Shown in pieces: positions 16,600 through 23,791 of a stretch of 64,000 bases of DNA (within the stretch, counting starts at the first letter, position 1; each line of letters opens with the position of its first letter). Made by a program: the position numbers and the translations under genes. Source of the stretch: Paracoccaceae bacterium (GTDB taxonomy: Bacteria > Pseudomonadota > Alphaproteobacteria > Rhodobacterales > Rhodobacteraceae). The notes beneath the pieces were generated by a model. That model had not been told where the DNA came from, did no database searches, and saw only the letters and a list, made by a program, of their open reading frames with translations. The DNA is taken from contig JACKKD010000002.1 of assembly GCA_020637675.1 (NCBI GenBank), forward strand, positions 434,001 to 498,000, read 5' to 3'.

Positions 16600-16905
16600 A
16601 TGCGCTTGGTTCCCGCCCTCCTTCTCCTCGCCGCCTGCGGCGCCACGCCCGCCCCCGACATGTTCGGGTCCGTCCGCTCGGAGGTTTCGCGCGGGGGCCT
16701 CGATTTCGTTGTCTTTCAAACCGGCAGCGAGGTGGAGGTGGTGCGGATGGGCTATCTCTCCCGAGCCGCCCGCGCCCGCGTCCCGGCGCTCATGTCCGAG
16801 GCGGCGGAGGCGGCGACGGGCTGCCGCGTCATCCCCAACTCCATGACGACGAAGATTCCCGGCGACACCGGCGTCGCAAGGTTCGCGCTCGACTGCCGGG
16901 AATGA
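16600..16905 (+). CDS. Small hypothetical lipoprotein
   Basis: A 101-residue protein with a type II signal peptide (MRLVPALLLLAACG, lipobox LAAC, Cys 13). The mature part has two further cysteines (near residues 78 and 99) that may form a disulphide, and ends in FALDCRE. I do not recognise the family. The stop overlaps the start of the FNR-type box of the next gene. ATG 16600 is the only start that places the lipobox correctly. Confidence 0.68.
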   Translation: MRLVPALLLLAACGATPAPDMFGSVRSEVSRGGLDFVVFQTGSEVEVVRMGYLSRAARARVPALMSEAAEAATGCRVIPNSMTTKIPGDTGVARFALDCRE

Positions 16906-16943
16906 TCCAGATCAAGGCAAGACCTCCCGTAACCCTATATAAG
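16902..16943 (+). promoter_or_regulatory. FNR/FnrL-type promoter (box plus -10)
   Basis: ATGAT-CCAG-ATCAA (16902-16915) matches TTGAT-N4-ATCAA at nine of ten positions. A TATATAAG stretch (16936-16943) downstream serves as a -10; a start of transcription at about 16950 would put the box centre near -41.5, the class II activator position. It is the only AT-rich -10 of this quality nearby. The same box core (TGATCC-GATCAAGGC) recurs at 13414. Confidence 0.6.
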
Positions 16944-16980
16944 GAAACGGAAAACGCGCGCGATGCGAAGGATCACGCCG

Positions 16981-17163
16981 ATGTTCCGTCTCTTCCTCAT
17001 CATCTACACGCTCGCCGGAGCCACGCTCGCGGGCTCAGCCATCGTCGCGGCACTGACGATGAATCTCTTCGATTTCAAGAGCATCATCGTCGCCGCCATT
17101 GCCGGGTTTCTGGTCGCTGTCCCGGTCGCCTGGATTGTCGCGAAGAACCTGTCAGCCGCCTGA
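16981..17163 (+). CDS. Small two-segment membrane protein
   Basis: A 60-residue hydrophobic protein with two membrane helices (FRLFLIIYTLAGATLAGSAIV and SIIVAAIAGFLVAVPVAWIVA) joined by a short polar loop. Related small proteins in Rhodobacteraceae are, to my memory, sometimes labelled CTP synthetase by mistake because they lie near pyrG; there is no enzymatic motif here. ATG 16981 has GAAGG about 8 bases upstream; an upstream ATG at 16963 is less well placed. It is preceded by an FNR-type promoter, so expression under low oxygen is likely. Confidence 0.65.
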   Translation: MFRLFLIIYTLAGATLAGSAIVAALTMNLFDFKSIIVAAIAGFLVAVPVAWIVAKNLSAA

Positions 17164-17928
17164 GGGGCGTTCCAGGAAGGTTCGCAGCGCCGCCTCGAAC
17201 TCCCGCGGGCGTTCGGCATGTAGCCAGTGCCCCGCGCCGGGAATCCTGGCGAATTTCGCGTTTGGAAAGAGGTGCTTGATCCTCTCCCTGTGTTCCGGCC
17301 GGACATAGTCGGACAGGGCTCCGGCGAGAAAGAGCGCCGGTCCCTCGAAGCGTCCCTCGGTGCCGGGCCAGCCGGTGATCCTGTCCATCTCGCGCTCCAG
17401 CACGTCGAGGTTCAGCCGCCAGACGGGCGTGTCGGCCTTGAGGTCGAGCGACTGGAGAAGGAAGGCCCGCACCCCTGCGTCCCCGACGGCCGCGGCAAGG
17501 CGGCGGTCGGCCTCGGACCTTGCGGAAAGGTCCCGGAGGTCGAGCCCGCGCATGGCGCGGACGAGGTGGGACTGGCTGTGGCCGTAGGCCACGGGGGCGA
17601 TGTCGGCGACGACGAGCCGGTCGATCAGTTCGCCGTGCGTCAGCGCCAGTTGCATCGCCGCCTTGCCGCCCATCGAATGGCCGAGCACGTCCATCGGTGC
17701 GCCGAGGGTCTCGATGACTTCGGCGAGGTCGCCGGCCATGTCGGGATAGGACTGGCTCTCGGCCCGGAAGCTGGAGCCGTGGTTGCGCATGTCCACGCTG
17801 ACGACGCGGCGGTCGTCCGAAAGGCGTTTGGCGATGGCCCCCCAGTTCCGGGCGGACCCGAAGAGGCCGTGGACGATGAGAAGGGGCGGCAGGCGGCCGG
17901 CCGCGCCGATGTCGGTATGGCTGAGCAT
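17152..17928 (-). CDS. Alpha/beta hydrolase (YbfF-like)
   Basis: A 258-residue cytoplasmic esterase-like enzyme of the alpha/beta hydrolase fold. The oxyanion region is LLIVHGLFGSARNWGAIAKRL; the nucleophile elbow is VLGHSMGGKAAMQLA (Ser in GHSMG); the acid is probably in the LSDYVRPEH region and the catalytic His in GAGHWLHAERPREF. The VDMRNHGSS segment is typical of YbfF-type acyl-CoA/ester hydrolases. ATG 17928 is taken as start; a GTG at 17949 with GGAAG upstream is possible. Its 3' end overlaps the convergent small membrane gene by 12 bases. Substrate unknown. Confidence 0.88.
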   Translation of the reverse strand: MLSHTDIGAAGRLPPLLIVHGLFGSARNWGAIAKRLSDDRRVVSVDMRNHGSSFRAESQSYPDMAGDLAEVIETLGAPMDVLGHSMGGKAAMQLALTHGELIDRLVVADIAPVAYGHSQSHLVRAMRGLDLRDLSARSEADRRLAAAVGDAGVRAFLLQSLDLKADTPVWRLNLDVLEREMDRITGWPGTEGRFEGPALFLAGALSDYVRPEHRERIKHLFPNAKFARIPGAGHWLHAERPREFEAALRTFLERPSGG

Positions 17929-18014
17929 GCGCCTGTCTAGCGTGGCCACGCGCGGGCTTCCAGTGACGTTGCGACAGGCGCCGCGCCGCAGTATCCTCGG
18001 TTGGCGGGGGTATC

Positions 18015-18386
18015 ATGAGCGGCGTCAGTGTTCAGCAGATGGCAGGCCGGGTGGCCGAACTGATGGAGGCGCGGCTGCGCGTCCGCGGCCAGGGGCTTGG
18101 CGACAAGCTCCGCCGCGGTGGCCGGTTCCTGCCCCGCAAGGTGCGGCGCGAGGCGGAGTTCCTGGCGCGGTCGGCCGAACAGGCGGCGGTGCCGCGGCTG
18201 CAGATGCAGCTCGATCACCAGCGCGTCGCCGACGCCTACGATGCCTGCGTTCGATACCTCAAGCCGCTCGGCCGCTCGGCCCGGCGCAGGGCGATCGTGC
18301 TGGAAATACTGACTGGCTTTGCCACCGGCATCGCCGCGACGGCGGTGCTGGTACTGGCGCTCCTGCTCTGGCGCGGCTTCATCTGA
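18015..18386 (+). CDS. Hypothetical protein with C-terminal membrane anchor
   Basis: A 123-residue protein: a basic, helical cytoplasmic part (many Arg, about residues 1-90) followed by one membrane segment near the C terminus (ILTGFATGIAATAVLVLALLLW, about 97-118). No motif I recognise. It begins divergently from the hydrolase and ends 57 bases before the convergent glyA. Tail-anchored layout and basic head suggest a peripheral role at the inner membrane, but function is unknown. Confidence 0.65.
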   Translation: MSGVSVQQMAGRVAELMEARLRVRGQGLGDKLRRGGRFLPRKVRREAEFLARSAEQAAVPRLQMQLDHQRVADAYDACVRYLKPLGRSARRRAIVLEILTGFATGIAATAVLVLALLLWRGFI

Positions 18387-18443
18387 CCGCGCGGGCGAAT
18401 GGCACCGGCCACCGGAGGCATCCGGCGTCCGGCGCGGGACGTC

Positions 18444-19736
18444 TCACATGCCCGGATAGAGCGGGAAGCGGGCGCAGAGCGCCTTGACCTCGGCGCGGAC
18501 CTTGGCCTCGGCCGCAGCATTGCCCTCGTCGCCGTTCGCGGCAAGCCCGTCCACCACCTCGACGATGAGCCGGGCGATCTGGCGAAACTCGGGCTCCGCG
18601 AACCCGCGGGTGGTGCCCGCAGGCGTGCCGAGACGGATGCCGGAGGTCACGAAAGGCTTCTCCGGGTCGAAGGGAACACCGTTCTTGTTGCAGGTGATGT
18701 GGGCGCGGCCAAGGGCCGCCTCGGTCGCCTTGCCGGTCACCTTCTTGGGCCGCAGGTCGGCGAGCATCAGGTGGTTGTCGGTCCCGCCCGAGACGATGTC
18801 GATGCCGCCCTTCATCAGTTCGTCGGCCATGGCCCTGGCGTTCTTGACGATCTGCGCGGCATAGGACTGGAACTCCGGGCGCAGCGCCTCGCCGAAGGCC
18901 ACCGCTTTCGCGGCGATGACGTGCATGAGCGGCCCGCCCTGAAGGCCGGGAAAGACGGCGGCGTTCACCTTCTTGGCGATGTCCTCGTCGTTCGTCAGGA
19001 TCATGCCGCCGCGCGGGCCGCGCAGGGACTTGTGCGTGGTCGTGGTGACGACATGGGCATGAGGAAGGGGCGAGGGATGCTGGCCACCGGCGACGAGGCC
19101 GGCGATATGGGCCATGTCGACCATGAGATAGGCTCCCACCTCGTCGGCGATCTCGCGGAACGCGGCCCAGTCCCAGACGCGCGAATAGGCGGTGCCGCCG
19201 GCGATGATCAGCTTCGGCTTCGCCGCGCGCGCCTTTTCGCGGACCGCATCCATGTCGAGGCGCTGATCCTGCTGGCGCACGCCGTAGGAGACGACGTTGA
19301 ACCACTTGCCAGACATGTTCACCGGCGAGCCGTGGGTCAGGTGGCCGCCGGAGTTGAGGTCGAGTCCCATGAAGGTTTCGCCGGGTTTCAGGAGTGCGAG
19401 GAACACCGCCTGGTTCATCTGGCTGCCGGAGTTGGGCTGGACGTTGGCGTAGGCGCAGCCAAAGAGCTTTTTCGCCCGCTCGATCGCCAGCGTCTCGGCC
19501 ACGTCGACGAACTGGCAGCCGCCGTAGTAGCGCTTGCCGGGGTAGCCCTCGGCGTACTTGTTCGTCATGACCGAGCCCTGCGCCTGCAGCACCGCGAGCG
19601 AGACGATGTTCTCGGATGCGATGAGTTCGATCTCGTCGCGCTGGCGTCCAAGCTCGTCGCTGACGGACTTGAAGACTTCGGGGTCGCGCGAGGCGAGGCT
19701 TTCGGTGAAGAACCCGGTATCGCGGGTGGCGGACAT
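18444..19736 (-). CDS. glyA: Serine hydroxymethyltransferase
   Basis: GlyA is the PLP enzyme that interconverts serine and glycine with tetrahydrofolate and feeds one-carbon metabolism. The 430-residue product has the usual start region SDELGRQRDEIELIASENIVS, the PLP lysine in VVTTTTHKSLRGPRGG (Lys 236), and the substrate segments GYPGKRYYGG and LMVDMAHIAGLVA. Length equals the family norm. The gene is single, divergent from nadK; the 203-base gap between them contains a 6-bp inverted repeat ATGCGA/TCGCAT (19805-19823) of unknown meaning. Confidence 0.97.
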   Translation of the reverse strand: MSATRDTGFFTESLASRDPEVFKSVSDELGRQRDEIELIASENIVSLAVLQAQGSVMTNKYAEGYPGKRYYGGCQFVDVAETLAIERAKKLFGCAYANVQPNSGSQMNQAVFLALLKPGETFMGLDLNSGGHLTHGSPVNMSGKWFNVVSYGVRQQDQRLDMDAVREKARAAKPKLIIAGGTAYSRVWDWAAFREIADEVGAYLMVDMAHIAGLVAGGQHPSPLPHAHVVTTTTHKSLRGPRGGMILTNDEDIAKKVNAAVFPGLQGGPLMHVIAAKAVAFGEALRPEFQSYAAQIVKNARAMADELMKGGIDIVSGGTDNHLMLADLRPKKVTGKATEAALGRAHITCNKNGVPFDPEKPFVTSGIRLGTPAGTTRGFAEPEFRQIARLIVEVVDGLAANGDEGNAAAEAKVRAEVKALCARFPLYPGM

Positions 19737-19939
19737 GAGCGATCTCCTGAGGCCGGACGTGCGTTAGGCTCTTTAGCCGAGCGGGGGGCCTGCGGAAAGG
19801 AAGAATGCGACAGGAATTCGCATCTGCGCGAAGCAGGTTCCTCCGTTCGACGCATTTTCGTCCCTTCCGCAGCACGCGTGACGGGCTTGTCAAGGCGCGC
19901 GGCGCGAGGGACAAAGGGCCGGGCAGCCGGAGGAGTGCG

Positions 19940-20707
19940 GTGCGGGCGGCAAGCAAGATCGCGTTTCTGGCGAGCGACAGCGAGATCGCGCAGGAGGCGC
20001 TCGTCAAGCTCGGCGCCGCCTACGGGGCCGTGCCGCTCGACGAGGCCGGGGTGATCGTGGCGCTGGGCGGCGACGGCTTCATGCTGAACACGCTGCACGG
20101 CACGCAGGCCCGGAACCTGCCGGTCTACGGCATGAACTGCGGCACCATCGGCTTTCTCATGAACGAATACGCCGAGGAGGGGCTGATCGAGCGCCTCGAA
20201 GCGGCCGCGGAAGAGGTCATCAACCCGCTTGCCATGCGGGCGGTCACGACCGATGGCCGGGTGCACGAGGCACTCGCGATCAACGAGGTCTCCCTCCTGC
20301 GGGCCGGTCCCCAGGCGGCGAAGCTGAAGATCACCATCGACGGCAAGGTGCGGATGGAGGAGCTCGTCTGCGACGGGGCGCTGGTCTCAACGCCGGCCGG
20401 ATCGACGGCCTACAACTATTCGGCCCATGGGCCGATCCTGCCCATCGGCGCCGAGGTGCTTGCGCTGACGCCGATGGCCGCCTTCCGTCCGCGCCGCTGG
20501 CGGGGCGCGATCCTGCCGAAGTCGGCGCATGTGCGCTTCGACGTTCTGGAGGCTGCCAAGCGCCCGGTGATGGCGGATGCCGACGGTAAGTCGGTGCGGG
20601 ACGTGGTTTCGGTCGAGATCCGTTCCGAAACGTCGATCCGCCACCGCATCCTCTTCGATCCGGGCCATGGGCTCGAGGAGCGGCTGACGCGCGAGCAATT
20701 CGTGTGA
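19940..20707 (+). CDS. nadK: NAD kinase
   Basis: NadK phosphorylates NAD to NADP in the cytoplasm. The 255-residue product has the catalytic GGDGFMLNTLH motif near residue 45, the NE/D motif INEVSLLRAGP, the YNYSAHGP segment and TPAGSTAYN. Start GTG 19940 was chosen because GGAGGAG lies about 6 bases upstream and VRAASKIAFLASD corresponds to the family N terminus; the frame open from 19805 is not conserved in type. It ends 4 bases before the convergent response-regulator gene. Confidence 0.93.
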   Translation: MRAASKIAFLASDSEIAQEALVKLGAAYGAVPLDEAGVIVALGGDGFMLNTLHGTQARNLPVYGMNCGTIGFLMNEYAEEGLIERLEAAAEEVINPLAMRAVTTDGRVHEALAINEVSLLRAGPQAAKLKITIDGKVRMEELVCDGALVSTPAGSTAYNYSAHGPILPIGAEVLALTPMAAFRPRRWRGAILPKSAHVRFDVLEAAKRPVMADADGKSVRDVVSVEIRSETSIRHRILFDPGHGLEERLTREQFV

Positions 20708-20711
20708 TGGG

Positions 20712-22091
20712 TCAGGCCCTGGTCTTCCAGGCTTCCATCTTTCGGTAGAGCGTCGAGGGCGAGACATCGAGCATCCGCGCCGCCTTCGGCACGGAGCCGT
20801 CGTGGCGGAGGATCGTCTCCTCGATCACCAGCCGCTCGATCTCGGCCAGGGTGCGGCCGATGAGCCCGTCGAGGGGAAGGTCCGACTTCTGCGGCACTGG
20901 GGCGGTGCGCCGGGGCGCTTCCGGACCGGAAAGGAGTTCGGCGGGCAGCATCGCACGGGTCACGGCCGGCCCGTCGTTGAGCACGACGACATGGCGCATG
21001 ACGTTGAGAAGCTGGCGGACGTTGCCCGGCCAGCCGAGCCGCTGGAAGAGCGCCTTCACATCGGGGTCGAGGCTCTGGAACTGCCGCCCCTCCTCCCGGG
21101 CGAAGCGCGCGAGCGCGGCCTCGGCGAGCGTCACCACGTCCGCGCTGCGGTCGCGCAGGGGCGGCATGTGGATCGGGACGACGTGGAGCCGGTAGTAGAG
21201 GTCCTCCCGGAAGCGGCCACGGCGGACCTCCTGCAAGGGATCGCGGTTCGTCGCGCAGACGATGCGGACATTGACCTTGCGCGAACGGGTGGCGCCGACG
21301 GGCTGGATCGTGGATGTTTGCAGGAACCGCAGGAGCTTGGTCTGAAGGTTCAGGTCCAACTCGCAGATCTCGTCGAGAAAGAGCGTGCCGCCGTCGGCTG
21401 CCGCCGCCGCGCCGGGCTTGTCGGCAATAGCCCCGGTGAAGGCCCCCTTCACATGGCCGAAGACCTCGGATTCCAGCAGTTCCGTCGGGATGGCCCCGCA
21501 GTTGAGCGGCACGAAGGGCGCGCCGGCGCGATTCGACAGATCGTGTACCGCCTGGGCGCAAAGCTCCTTGCCGGTACCGCTTTCGCCGGTGATGAAGACC
21601 GTCGCCATGGAGCGGGCGACGGAACGGATCTTGGCGTAGACCTCGGCCATCGGCGCGGACGAGCCGATGAAGTCGCCCGGCGCCTGTGCCGCACGCGGGG
21701 GCGGCGCCGCCGCGCCGCCGCGCCGGGTGTCGGCGAGCGCATTGTCGATCGCGGCGAGGAAGCGCTGTTCGTCGAAGGGCTTGACGAGAAACTCGTGGGC
21801 CCCCGCCCGCATCGCCGCGACGGCCTTGTTGATCGAGCCGTTGGCGGTGATGACGATGACGCGCGTTTCCGGGCGCAGCGTCAGCAATTCGCCCATGAGG
21901 TCGAGTCCGTCGCGGTCGGGCAACATCAGGTCGAGAAGCACGACCGGAGGTGCGAGCGTGCGGAACGCGGCGAGACCGGAAGCCGCATCGTCGGCGCAGC
22001 GCACGGTGTGGCCGGCGGAACGGAGGACCGACTGATAGACGAGCTGCAGGGACGGCGTGTCCTCGATCAGAAGCAGCGGTGGCGAGGTCAT
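20712..22091 (-). CDS. LuxO-like sigma-54-dependent response regulator
   Basis: A 459-residue transcription activator. Receiver domain 1-125 with phospho-acceptor Asp 54 (VVLLDLMLPDRDG) and Lys in LVKPFDE; AAA+ domain 140-380 with Walker A GESGTGKE (169-176), the sigma-54 contact loop GAFTGA (216-221) and Walker B TLFLDEI; C-terminal Fis-type helix-turn-helix GSVPKAARMLDVSPSTLYRKM. The layout and receiver resemble LuxO. Its start overlaps the stop of the hybrid kinase by ATGA, so they form a two-gene phosphorelay. Targets should be sigma-54 promoters; none could be assigned in this window. Confidence 0.93.
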   Translation of the reverse strand: MTSPPLLLIEDTPSLQLVYQSVLRSAGHTVRCADDAASGLAAFRTLAPPVVLLDLMLPDRDGLDLMGELLTLRPETRVIVITANGSINKAVAAMRAGAHEFLVKPFDEQRFLAAIDNALADTRRGGAAAPPPRAAQAPGDFIGSSAPMAEVYAKIRSVARSMATVFITGESGTGKELCAQAVHDLSNRAGAPFVPLNCGAIPTELLESEVFGHVKGAFTGAIADKPGAAAAADGGTLFLDEICELDLNLQTKLLRFLQTSTIQPVGATRSRKVNVRIVCATNRDPLQEVRRGRFREDLYYRLHVVPIHMPPLRDRSADVVTLAEAALARFAREEGRQFQSLDPDVKALFQRLGWPGNVRQLLNVMRHVVVLNDGPAVTRAMLPAELLSGPEAPRRTAPVPQKSDLPLDGLIGRTLAEIERLVIEETILRHDGSVPKAARMLDVSPSTLYRKMEAWKTRA

Positions 22092-23623
22092 GCGGCCTCT
22101 CCGCGCCGCGCGCGTTCCTCGGTCACGAAGCGGATCAGCCGGTCGAGCTGGCTCATCGCCTCGGCGCCGAAGCGATCGAAGGCCGAGGGGTCGTGCCGGT
22201 GCGCCGCCGCATTGAGCACCTCGGCGAGCGTCTGGAGCCGCACTGCCCCGACCGCTCCGGCCAGGGCGATGAGCACATGCGTTTCCGCGCGCACCGCCAG
22301 GGAATCCTGGTCGCCGAGTCCGGCGCCGAGGCTGCGCTCGCATTTCCCGAGGTCTGCCGCGAGCCGGTCGAGAAGCTCGAGCGCCGAGTCCGGTCCCGCG
22401 ACCTCGATCAGACGGTCGAAGGTGGAGCGGTCGAACGTGTGATCCGCCCCGGCCGTGGCCATGGCGCCGACCTCCGCGTTCTGTCGCCGTCCGAGGGCAT
22501 TGGCGATGGCGAGCCCGAAGGTGTCGAGCCCGGCCAGCGGCTTTGCAAGGATCGCATCCGCGCCGGCGGCATAGATCGCATCGCGGTTGGCGCGGAGCAC
22601 ATAGGCGGTGATGGCGATGACCGGCATGTGCGGGCGCCGGTGGCAGTTGCCGTTGGCACGCAGCGTCCGGATGACGTCGATGCCGTTCATGCGCGGCATC
22701 TCGATGTCGATGAGCGCGAGGTCGAAGCTTTCGCGTTCCAGCCAGCGCAGCGCCTCGACGCCGTCGTCGGCAATCTCGTATTGCGCGCCCATCCGGGCCA
22801 GCATGTGGCTGATGATGGTCTGGTTCGTCGGGTTGTCCTCCGCCACAAGGACCTTGGTGCGGCTGAGATCGGGCAGTTCCACCGCCTGATCGGGAGCGGC
22901 GATGGTCCAGGTTTCCGGCGGCAGGTCGAGCGTCACGCGTGCGCCGGGTCTGGCGGCGAGGTTCTCGACGCTGATCGTGCCGCCGAGTTGGCCCGCCATG
23001 TGGCGGGTAATGTGCATCCCGAGCCCCTCGCCGGGCTTGCATGTGCCCTCGGGCCGGCCCTGGAACTCGAAGAGCCGGGCCAGCGCCTCGGATGAGAACC
23101 CCGGCCCCTCGTCGGTGACCGTGAGCCTGAGCGCGCCCGACGCAGCCATCGTCACGTCGAGCGTTACGGTGCCCGCGTCGGTATACTTGATCGCATTCGA
23201 CAGGAGGTTCGACAGCACGCGTTCCAGCGCGATCCGGTCGAGGGTGAGGACGGCCGGCACGTCTTCGGCCACCGTCATCTGGAAGCCGAGACCCTTCTCG
23301 CTCGCCCGGCCCGACCAGCGCATCTCGATGTCGTAGAGGAACCGCGGCATCTGCAGGTTCGCCGGGTGGGTCGCGGCATAATCGTCCTCGCCGAGAATCT
23401 GTGCCAGACCCTGTTCGAGCAGCCGCGCGAGGATTTCTCCCGACGCGCGCACGCGTTCGAGTTGCAGCCGCGTCGGCTCGTCGACGCTGGCGAGGTCGAT
23501 GAGCCGCAACCCGCCGATGATGTCGGACACGGCCGCGCGCAGATCGTGGCCGAGCAGCGTCATCTTGCCGGCATCGAGATCGGGCACGGGCCGGGAACTC
23601 GCCTGGGAACGGTCGCTACTCAC
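22088..23623 (-). CDS. Soluble hybrid histidine kinase with receiver and HPt domains
   Basis: A 511-residue three-module kinase without membrane segment. HisKA with His 26 in LLGHDLRAAVSDIIGGL; ATPase domain with N-box SNLLSNAIKY (about 138-147), G1 DEGPGFS and G2 GEGLGMHI; receiver domain with acidic pair AEDNPTNQ and Asp 306 in IDIEMPRMNG; C-terminal HPt domain with His 449 in AETHVLIALAG. Start GTG 23623 is supported by GGAGGGAGA directly upstream; an ATG at 23761 would add a non-conserved tail. It should pass phosphate His-Asp-His to the adjacent LuxO-like regulator. There is no sensory domain, so an intracellular ligand or partner protein must supply the signal. Confidence 0.9.
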   Translation of the reverse strand: MSSDRSQASSRPVPDLDAGKMTLLGHDLRAAVSDIIGGLRLIDLASVDEPTRLQLERVRASGEILARLLEQGLAQILGEDDYAATHPANLQMPRFLYDIEMRWSGRASEKGLGFQMTVAEDVPAVLTLDRIALERVLSNLLSNAIKYTDAGTVTLDVTMAASGALRLTVTDEGPGFSSEALARLFEFQGRPEGTCKPGEGLGMHITRHMAGQLGGTISVENLAARPGARVTLDLPPETWTIAAPDQAVELPDLSRTKVLVAEDNPTNQTIISHMLARMGAQYEIADDGVEALRWLERESFDLALIDIEMPRMNGIDVIRTLRANGNCHRRPHMPVIAITAYVLRANRDAIYAAGADAILAKPLAGLDTFGLAIANALGRRQNAEVGAMATAGADHTFDRSTFDRLIEVAGPDSALELLDRLAADLGKCERSLGAGLGDQDSLAVRAETHVLIALAGAVGAVRLQTLAEVLNAAAHRHDPSAFDRFGAEAMSQLDRLIRFVTEERARRGEAA

Positions 23624-23745
23624 ACTCTCCCTCCGTGTCCGGATTGGAGCGCCGCGCGGCTGGAAATACAAGTTGCGGTTGCATGGTGCTGAGGTTTTAC
23701 GCGACGTCAAGGGTCGCGCCAACCTGTCTGAAACGTCAGGTCCAT

Positions 23746-23772
23746 GTGCCTGCGGAACCAATCCGCAGGCAC
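23746..23772. other. Perfect 11-bp hairpin downstream of prpE
   Basis: GTGCCTGCGGA (23746-23756) and TCCGCAGGCAC (23762-23772) form a perfect stem around ACCAA. It lies 20 bases past the prpE stop. No U-run follows on the minus strand, so it is more likely an mRNA 3'-stabilising stem than a classical terminator. Confidence 0.6.
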
Positions 23773-23791
23773 CATCGGCATTGTTGCATTC

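Noticed and set aside
19805..19823. Inverted repeat ATGCGA/TCGCAT between glyA and nadK as an operator
   Set aside because: Only 6-bp arms in a GC-rich gap, with no promoter next to it; too weak to list as a feature.
22092..23042. Extension of the response-regulator frame into the kinase gene
   Set aside because: The frame is a shadow of the hybrid kinase; the receiver domain begins cleanly at ATG 22091.
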